Shown here in pieces: positions 58,926 to 64,000 of a stretch of DNA of 64,000 nt. The stretch lies in the NCBI RefSeq assembly GCF_007989625.1, contig NZ_BJUK01000014.1, forward strand, positions 16,543-80,542. Reading direction: 5' to 3'. The DNA is from Bisbaumannia pacifica (lineage in GTDB: Bacteria; Pseudomonadota; Gammaproteobacteria; Pseudomonadales; Halomonadaceae). A program made the translations under genes and the position numbers. Numbering within the stretch: position 1 is the stretch's first letter; each line of letters begins with the position of its first letter. A model generated the notes under the pieces. The model did not search any database. It had not been told where the DNA came from and saw nothing but the letters and a program-made list of their open reading frames with translations.

Positions 58926-60922
58926 CCCCCTCTTCGACCCTCGCTCGTCGCGCCGCGGGAGCACGCCTGGCTCCCTGGCTGGGGCTCGTCCTGCTGGGCC
59001 TGCTGATGCTGGGCCTGGCCCTGGTCACCCTCGCCGGGCAAGGCGGGGCCGCCGCGGCCTGGCGGGCGCTGTTCGCGGTCACCCCGGGCGATACCGCCAG
59101 CCTGGTGCTGCACTACGCCTGGTGGCCGCGCCTGGCCATGGCACTGCTGGCCGGCGGCGGCCTGGCCCTGGCCGGGGTACTGATGCAGCAGGTGCTGCGC
59201 AATCCCCTGGCCGCCCCCACCACCCTGGGCGTGGCCAGCGGCGCCAACCTGGCGCTGATGGCCGCCTCGCTAATGGCCCCGGGCCTGCTGGTGCTGGGCC
59301 GGGAATGGGTGGCCCTGGCCGGCGGCGCCCTGGCCATGGGACTGGTCATGGCCCTGGCCTGGCGCCGGCGCCTGGCGCCGCTGGTGGTGGTGCTGGCGGG
59401 TCTGGTGGTCAACCTCTACGTCGGCGCCCTGGCCCTGGTGCTGCTGCTCTTCCACCAGGAGGAGCTCAAGGGGCTGCTGATCTGGGGCGCCGGCGCCCTG
59501 GCCCAAGACGGCTGGGGCGATGCCGCCTTCCTGGCCCCGCGCCTGGCCCTGGGCCTGCTGGCCGCCCTGGCGCTGCTGCGCCCGCTGCGCCTGCTGGAGC
59601 TGGATGACGCCAGCGCCACCAGCCTGGGGGTCTCCCTCAAGCACCTGCGCCTGGCCGCCCTGGGGCTGGCCATCTTCCTCACCGCCAGCGTGATCAGCGT
59701 GGTGGGCATCGTCGGTTTCATCGGCCTGGCGGCGCCCAACCTGGTGCGCCTGGCCGGGGTCCGCGGCCTGGCCGCCCGGCTGCTGGCCGCCACCCTGCTC
59801 GGCGCCCTGCTACTGGCCACCACCGATTTGCTGCTGCAGGGCGCCGGGCCTTGGCTACCGACCCTGATTCCCACCGGCGCCGCCACCGCCGCCCTCGGCG
59901 CGCCCCTGCTGCTGTGGCTGATCCCGCGGCTGCGCCTCGGCGACAACGCCCCACCCACGGCCGCGCCGGGGCTCGGCCCCCGCCATCCCGCCCCGGCGCG
60001 GCTGGCCGGCGGGCTCGCCCTGGCGCTGGTCGTTGCCCTGGTGGTCGCCCTGTGCTGGGGCCAGGGTGCCCAGGGCTGGCAGTGGCTGACCCGCTGGGAC
60101 GTGCTGGAGTGGCGCCTGCCGCGGCTGGCGGCGGCCGCCGCCAGCGGCGTGCTGCTGGCCCTGGCCGGCACCCTGCTGCAGCGGCTGACCGCCAATCCCA
60201 TGGCCAGCCCCGAGCTGCTGGGCATCAGCGGCGGCAGCGCCATGGCGCTGATGGCGGCGATCTTCCTGCTGCCGGCGCCGGGCAACCTGGCCCTGGTGGC
60301 GGCGGGCACCCTGGGGGCCCTGGCCAGCCTGGCGGTGCTGGTGGGCATCAACCGCCGCGGCGGCCTGCGCCCGGAGCGGCTGCTGCTGACCGGGGTGGCC
60401 ATCACCGCCCTCTTCGATGCGGTACGCGCCATGGTACTGGCCGGCGGCGATCCCCGCGGTCAGTTGATCCTCGCCTGGCTCTCCGGCTCCACCTATTACG
60501 TCGATGCGGGCAGCGCCCTGGCGGTATCGTTCCTGGCCCTGCTCCTCGGCCTGGCGACCCTGCCCTTCGCCCGCTGGCTGGACATCCTGCCGCTGGGTGC
60601 GGCCAGCAGCCAGGCCCTGGGCATCCGCCTCAACCGGGCGCGGCTGTCGCTGCTGCTGCTGGTGGCCCTGCTCACCGCCTGCGCCACCCTGGTGGTGGGG
60701 CCGCTCTCCTTCGTCGGCCTGCTGGCCCCGCACCTGGCGCGCTTGCTGGGCTTCGCCCGGGCCCGCGGCCAACTCGTCGGCGCCGCCCTGCTGGGCGCCC
60801 TGCTGATGGTGTTGGCCGACTGGCTGGGTCGCCAGCTGCTGTTCCCCGACGAGATCCCCGCCGGCATCGTCGCCTCGCTGATCGGCGGCAGCTACTTTAT
60901 CTGGCGGCTGCGCCGGCTCTAG
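58922..60922 (+). CDS. fhuB: Ferric-hydroxamate permease FhuB (double-length FecCD protein)
   Basis: A 666-residue inner-membrane protein made of two fused FecCD permeases, a property of FhuB. Half 1 has AGVLMQQVLRNPLAAPTTLGVASG and GIVGFIGLAAPNLVRLAGVRG. Half 2 has AGTLLQRLTANPMASPELLGISGGSAM and PLSFVGLLAPHLARLLGF. About twenty hydrophobic helices are visible. The start ATG overlaps the fhuD stop, and fhuC-fhuD-fhuB form one tightly packed operon. The paired halves provide both docking sites for the FhuC dimer. Confidence 0.95.
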   Translation: MTPSSTLARRAAGARLAPWLGLVLLGLLMLGLALVTLAGQGGAAAAWRALFAVTPGDTASLVLHYAWWPRLAMALLAGGGLALAGVLMQQVLRNPLAAPTTLGVASGANLALMAASLMAPGLLVLGREWVALAGGALAMGLVMALAWRRRLAPLVVVLAGLVVNLYVGALALVLLLFHQEELKGLLIWGAGALAQDGWGDAAFLAPRLALGLLAALALLRPLRLLELDDASATSLGVSLKHLRLAALGLAIFLTASVISVVGIVGFIGLAAPNLVRLAGVRGLAARLLAATLLGALLLATTDLLLQGAGPWLPTLIPTGAATAALGAPLLLWLIPRLRLGDNAPPTAAPGLGPRHPAPARLAGGLALALVVALVVALCWGQGAQGWQWLTRWDVLEWRLPRLAAAAASGVLLALAGTLLQRLTANPMASPELLGISGGSAMALMAAIFLLPAPGNLALVAAGTLGALASLAVLVGINRRGGLRPERLLLTGVAITALFDAVRAMVLAGGDPRGQLILAWLSGSTYYVDAGSALAVSFLALLLGLATLPFARWLDILPLGAASSQALGIRLNRARLSLLLLVALLTACATLVVGPLSFVGLLAPHLARLLGFARARGQLVGAALLGALLMVLADWLGRQLLFPDEIPAGIVASLIGGSYFIWRLRRL

Positions 60923-61041
60923 CGCCCCTCTTCTGTCCCATCGCTTGGAATCGGGCGCCGTGCCCTCGCCTGGCCCGGCACCCGATTCAGTGACGCCTCT
61001 CCAGTGACATCGAAATTCGTCTCAAGTTCGGTTGTTAATAA

Positions 61042-61060
61042 AAATAACAAACATTATCAT
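61042..61060 (+). promoter_or_regulatory. Candidate Fur box upstream of FhuE/FpvA-like receptor
   Basis: AAATAACAAACATTATCAT ends in a strong Fur half-site (CATTATCAT) and lies about 80 bp before the receptor start. An adjacent TTGTTA/TAACAA repeat overlaps its left edge. Confidence 0.55.
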
Positions 61061-61139
61061 CTGCATCGTCGCCGAGCCCTCCCGTCTCGTCGACGCATCC
61101 CATGCAAGAACATGCAGAAACCGCCAACAAGAGACACCC

Positions 61140-63290
61140 ATGACTCCCCGCACTCCCGCTTTCGCTCCGCATCCCCTGCGCCTGGCGCTGCGCCGGGCCC
61201 TGGGCCTTGCCCTGCTCCTGCCGGCCGGCCCGCTGCTCGCCGAGGAAGCCAATATCACCCTGGACGCCGTCACCGTGGAGGCCGAGGCGATCGCCGTGGT
61301 CACCGAGGGCAGCGAGCGCTATCAGGCCCCCGCCACCGATACGGCCCTGGGCCTCTCCCTGACGCCCCGGGAGACGCCCCAGTCGGTGTCGGTGGTGACC
61401 CGGGCGCAGATCGACGACTTCAACCTGGACAGCGTCAACGACGTCCTGGAGAGCACCCCCGGCATCGGCGTGGAGCGGGTCGAGACCGACCGCACCTACT
61501 ACACCGCCCGCGGCTTCGATATCACCAACTTCCAGGTCGACGGCCAGGGCATGCCCTTCGTCTACGACAACGTCCAGGGCGACCTGGATACCTATATCTA
61601 TGACCGGGTCGAGGTGCTGCGCGGCGCCAACGGCCTGCTCAGCGGCACCGGCAACCCGGCGGCCACGATCAACTTCGTACGCAAGCGGCCCACCGCCACG
61701 CCCCAGGCCAGCCTGGGTACCACCCTGGGCCGTTGGGACCAGCGCCGCCTGGAGGTCGACCTGGCCGGCCCCCTGGACGCGGCGGGTCGCGTACGCGGCC
61801 GCTTCGTCGCCGCCGGCGAGGAGAAGGACTCCTACCTGGACCGCATGCAGCGCAGCCGCCGCGTGCTCTACGGGGTCATCGAGGCGGACCTCGGCGACAC
61901 CACCCAACTGACCGCGGGCCATAGCTGGCAGCGCAACGACACCGACAGCCCCCTATGGGGCGCCCTGCCGCTCTACTACAGCGACGGCAGCCCCACCGAC
62001 TATGACGTCTCCACCAGCACCTCCGCCGACTGGGCCTACTGGAACAATCGCGATCAGCACAGCTTTATCGAGCTGAGCCAGGCGTTCGCCGGCGGCTGGG
62101 AGGGGCGCGCCACCCTGACCCATATCCAGCGGGAGTCCGATTCCAAGCTCTTCTATATCTACGGCACCCCGGATCGCGACACCGGCAGCGGCCTGTTCGC
62201 CTACCCCAGCCGCTATGACCTGGAGAACGAGCAGTGGATCGCCGATCTCTCCGCCCGGGGGCGCTTCGAGCTGGGGGGACGCGAGCACGAGGCGGTGCTG
62301 GGCGCCCAGTGGTCGCGCTCCCACCTGCAGGACGTCTCCCACTACGGCCAAGGCATCGGCGACCCGCTGCCGCCGCTGGAGGAGTGGCAGGGCAACTACC
62401 CCGAGCCCGCCTTCGATGCCGGCGTGGCGGGCAGCGACTGGGTCGACCGGGAGACCGCCCTCTACGGCGCCCTGCGCCTGAGCGCCAGCGACCGCCTGAT
62501 GCTGCTGGGCGGCCTGCGCCTGGCCGACTTCGAGGGCGAGGGCGAGAATTACGGCGATGACAAGACCACCTCCCACCGCGGCATCCTGACCCCCTATGCC
62601 GGGGCGGTCTATGACCTCAACGACGCGCTCTCCCTCTACGCCAGCTATACGCGTATCTTCCGGCCCCAGACCGAAGTGGACCGCAACCGCGATCGCCTCG
62701 ACCCGGTGGAAGGCGATGCCCTGGAGGCGGGCCTCAAGGCGGAGCTCTTCGATGGCCGCCTGGACGCCTCCCTGGCGCTCTTCCAGATCGAGCAGAGCAA
62801 CCTGGCCGAGGCCGCCGGCACCATCCCCGGCAGCGCCGATACCTTCTATCGCGGCGTCGATGGCCTGACCAGCCGCGGCGTGGAGGCGACCCTGGCCGGG
62901 GAGCTCGCCCCCGGCTGGCAGGCCAGCCTCGGCTATACCGTGCTGTCCATCGAGGACGCCGACGGCGAGGCCGCCCGCACCCATGCGCCGAGGCACATGC
63001 TGCGCGCCATGAGCCGCTACCGCCTGCCCTTCCTGGAGCAGGCCAGCGTCGGCGCCCGGCTGCGCTGGCAGGGGGATATCCACCGCGAGCAGGGCAACGG
63101 CGTGATCACCCGCCAGGAGGACTACGCCCTGGTCGACCTGATGGCCCGCTATGACTTCAACGAGCGCCTCAGCGCCACCCTGAACCTCAACAACGTCACC
63201 GACGAGAAGTACCTGACCAGCCTCTACTGGGCCCAGGGCTTCTACGGCGCCCCGCGCCACGCCATGTTGAGCCTCGACTGGCGCTACTGA
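61140..63290 (+). CDS. TonB-dependent siderophore receptor, FhuE/FpvA-like
   Basis: A 716-residue outer-membrane receptor. A signal peptide (LGLALLLPAGPLLA) precedes a plug with TPRETPQSVSVVTRAQIDDFNLDSVNDVLESTPGI, TYYTARGFDITNFQVDG and DRVEVLRGANGLLSGTGNPAATINFVRKRP. This pattern is typical of receptors for coprogen/rhodotorulic acid (FhuE) and pyoverdines (FpvA). It ends in LDWRY. The ATG at 61140 follows GAGACACCC, a weak ribosome site; a longer frame starts at 61032 but would lack a proper signal sequence. It follows fhuB by about 220 bp with its own Fur-like site. Confidence 0.88.
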   Translation: MTPRTPAFAPHPLRLALRRALGLALLLPAGPLLAEEANITLDAVTVEAEAIAVVTEGSERYQAPATDTALGLSLTPRETPQSVSVVTRAQIDDFNLDSVNDVLESTPGIGVERVETDRTYYTARGFDITNFQVDGQGMPFVYDNVQGDLDTYIYDRVEVLRGANGLLSGTGNPAATINFVRKRPTATPQASLGTTLGRWDQRRLEVDLAGPLDAAGRVRGRFVAAGEEKDSYLDRMQRSRRVLYGVIEADLGDTTQLTAGHSWQRNDTDSPLWGALPLYYSDGSPTDYDVSTSTSADWAYWNNRDQHSFIELSQAFAGGWEGRATLTHIQRESDSKLFYIYGTPDRDTGSGLFAYPSRYDLENEQWIADLSARGRFELGGREHEAVLGAQWSRSHLQDVSHYGQGIGDPLPPLEEWQGNYPEPAFDAGVAGSDWVDRETALYGALRLSASDRLMLLGGLRLADFEGEGENYGDDKTTSHRGILTPYAGAVYDLNDALSLYASYTRIFRPQTEVDRNRDRLDPVEGDALEAGLKAELFDGRLDASLALFQIEQSNLAEAAGTIPGSADTFYRGVDGLTSRGVEATLAGELAPGWQASLGYTVLSIEDADGEAARTHAPRHMLRAMSRYRLPFLEQASVGARLRWQGDIHREQGNGVITRQEDYALVDLMARYDFNERLSATLNLNNVTDEKYLTSLYWAQGFYGAPRHAMLSLDWRY

Positions 63291-63301
63291 GCAGCGCCCA
63301 T

Positions 63302-63343
63302 AAACGCCAAGGGCCCGCCGAATGGCGGGCCCTTGGCGTTTCT
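63302..63343. terminator. Bidirectional terminator between receptor and RidA-family gene
   Basis: An 18-bp perfect stem (AAACGCCAAGGGCCCGCC with its complement) around a GAAT loop lies between two convergent genes. Its A- and T-rich ends allow function on both strands. Confidence 0.88.
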
Positions 63344-63369
63344 TACGGCAGGCGCGAAAGCGGCGAGCC

Positions 63370-63729
63370 TTAGCCCTTCACCACCGCGGTGACGCTGATC
63401 TCCACCTTCAGCTCGTCGGAGGGCATGGGGGCGACGAGGCAGGCGCGCGCCGGGGCGTGACCCTCGGGCACCCAGGCGTCCCAGACCGCGTTCATGGCGG
63501 CGACGTCGGCGCCGTCCTTGAGGTAGATGGTGGCGGCGAGCAGGTGCTCGCGATCGGAGCCGATCTCGGCCAGCAGCGCATCGACCCGGGCCAGCATGCT
63601 CTCGGTCTGGGCGGTGATATCGCCCTGGCGGGCCTCGGGGCCGGCCACCTGGCCGCACAGATAGGCGACGCCATTATGGATGACGGCGCGGCTCATACGG
63701 GTCTTGGTGTCGTGACGCTGGATGCTCAT
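63370..63729 (-). CDS. RidA/YjgF family protein
   Basis: A 119-residue trimeric RidA-family protein; canonical members hydrolyse reactive enamine/imine intermediates from PLP enzymes. Family features seen: [45 protein letters not shown] and [24 protein letters not shown]. The arginine of PARACL is in the position of the catalytic arginine. The start at 63729 has GAGGT upstream. No linked partner is visible to specify which RidA subfamily it belongs to. Confidence 0.88.
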   Translation of the reverse strand: MSIQRHDTKTRMSRAVIHNGVAYLCGQVAGPEARQGDITAQTESMLARVDALLAEIGSDREHLLAATIYLKDGADVAAMNAVWDAWVPEGHAPARACLVAPMPSDELKVEISVTAVVKG

Positions 63730-64000
63730 GGCTACCTCGCTGGAACGGGAGAAAAAGAGACCAAAATGATAACGCACAATGGCCAGTAATCACGGCAAAT
63801 CGAACTGTTTTTCAAGCCTTTGCCAGCACTCTCAAATGCATTTCTCCTAACTTACAGCCTTTTCAACCATGAAAGACCGGCATGCCCCGCGTCGCCGGAC
63901 CGACGCGGCCCGACCGGCTTATGGACAGGCTCACCACACCGGGTAGCGCGGTCGAGCTTAGGCTTTGCACGAAAAGTCGGCGAGCGATGGCCAGACAAGG
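63730..64000. other. Terminal intergenic stretch
   Basis: No supported gene. The last 50 bp (CTTTGCACGAAAAGTC near 63963-63978) faintly recall the end of an insertion sequence, but nothing beyond the window can confirm it. Confidence 0.3.

Noticed and set aside
63950..64000. Left end of an insertion sequence
   Set aside because: Only a vague resemblance to terminal repeats, and no transposase lies within the window.

Overview
The window reads as the chromosome of a high-GC gammaproteobacterium, most likely a Halomonas-type member of the Halomonadaceae. This is inferred from protein style, the gene mix and the strong GC bias at third codon positions; no rRNA or taxonomic marker is present. 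Gene density is high. A visibly lower-GC accessory block lies between about 29.6 and 47.1 kb.

Left part (1-31 kb). Housekeeping genes come first: the start of a DUF938 methyltransferase, a stand-alone trpB, an alpha/beta hydrolase, an SLC13-type transporter, a cold-shock protein, and two divergent L,D-transpeptidase-type genes. Small conserved unknowns follow (DUF6164, YtoQ, DUF3422). From 12.8 to 9.5 kb, read leftwards, is a tight four-gene operon: a membrane protein, a StlD/DarB-like ketosynthase III, a haem-oxygenase-fold oxidase and an unknown protein. It looks like a small lipid or secondary-metabolite pathway. From 13 to 20.2 kb is a ferric-siderophore locus: a TonB receptor, binding protein, two permeases, an ATPase and a coupled sucrase-ferredoxin-like protein, with Fur-box-like sites. 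Then come an XRE-cupin regulator with azlCD, the folate-independent methionine synthase pair mesD/mesX, a chemoreceptor, ada and a DMT exporter.

Accessory block (29.6-47.1 kb). A broken copy and an intact copy of a small membrane-protein gene bracket a TetR/AhpD-like module that has a double operator. An AT-rich methyltransferase and a NUDIX gene follow, then a decayed integrase. Next is a 12.4-kb island bounded by 46-bp direct repeats (34692-34737 and 47103-47148). The right repeat is the 3' part of an intact tRNA-Ile2(CAU) gene, and the intact integrase lies next to it. The island carries a restriction-modification pair (HNH nuclease and a two-domain methyltransferase), an RP4-like oriT with a truncated traJ-like gene and traK, and a coupled traK-trbJ-trbK-trbL run. 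It also has an IncQ-like replicon: RSF1010-like repA, an initiator gene, iterons, hairpins and an AT-rich palindrome. No relaxase or other mating-pair genes are visible. I read it as a non-autonomous, mobilisable plasmid-island hybrid that keeps the VirB5-exclusion-VirB6 part of an IncP-type transfer apparatus. This is the most interesting system in the window.

Right part (47.3-63.7 kb). A YceI-like protein and a predicted beta-propeller are followed by a large hydroxamate-siderophore uptake region: an IutA-like receptor, FhuF reductase, AraC regulator, FhuA-like receptor, a divergent ABC exporter, fhuCDB and a FhuE/FpvA-like receptor. Fur-box-like sites lie upstream of the first and last receptors. 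No siderophore synthesis gene is visible, so the region suggests use of siderophores made by others. A RidA-family gene closes the window.
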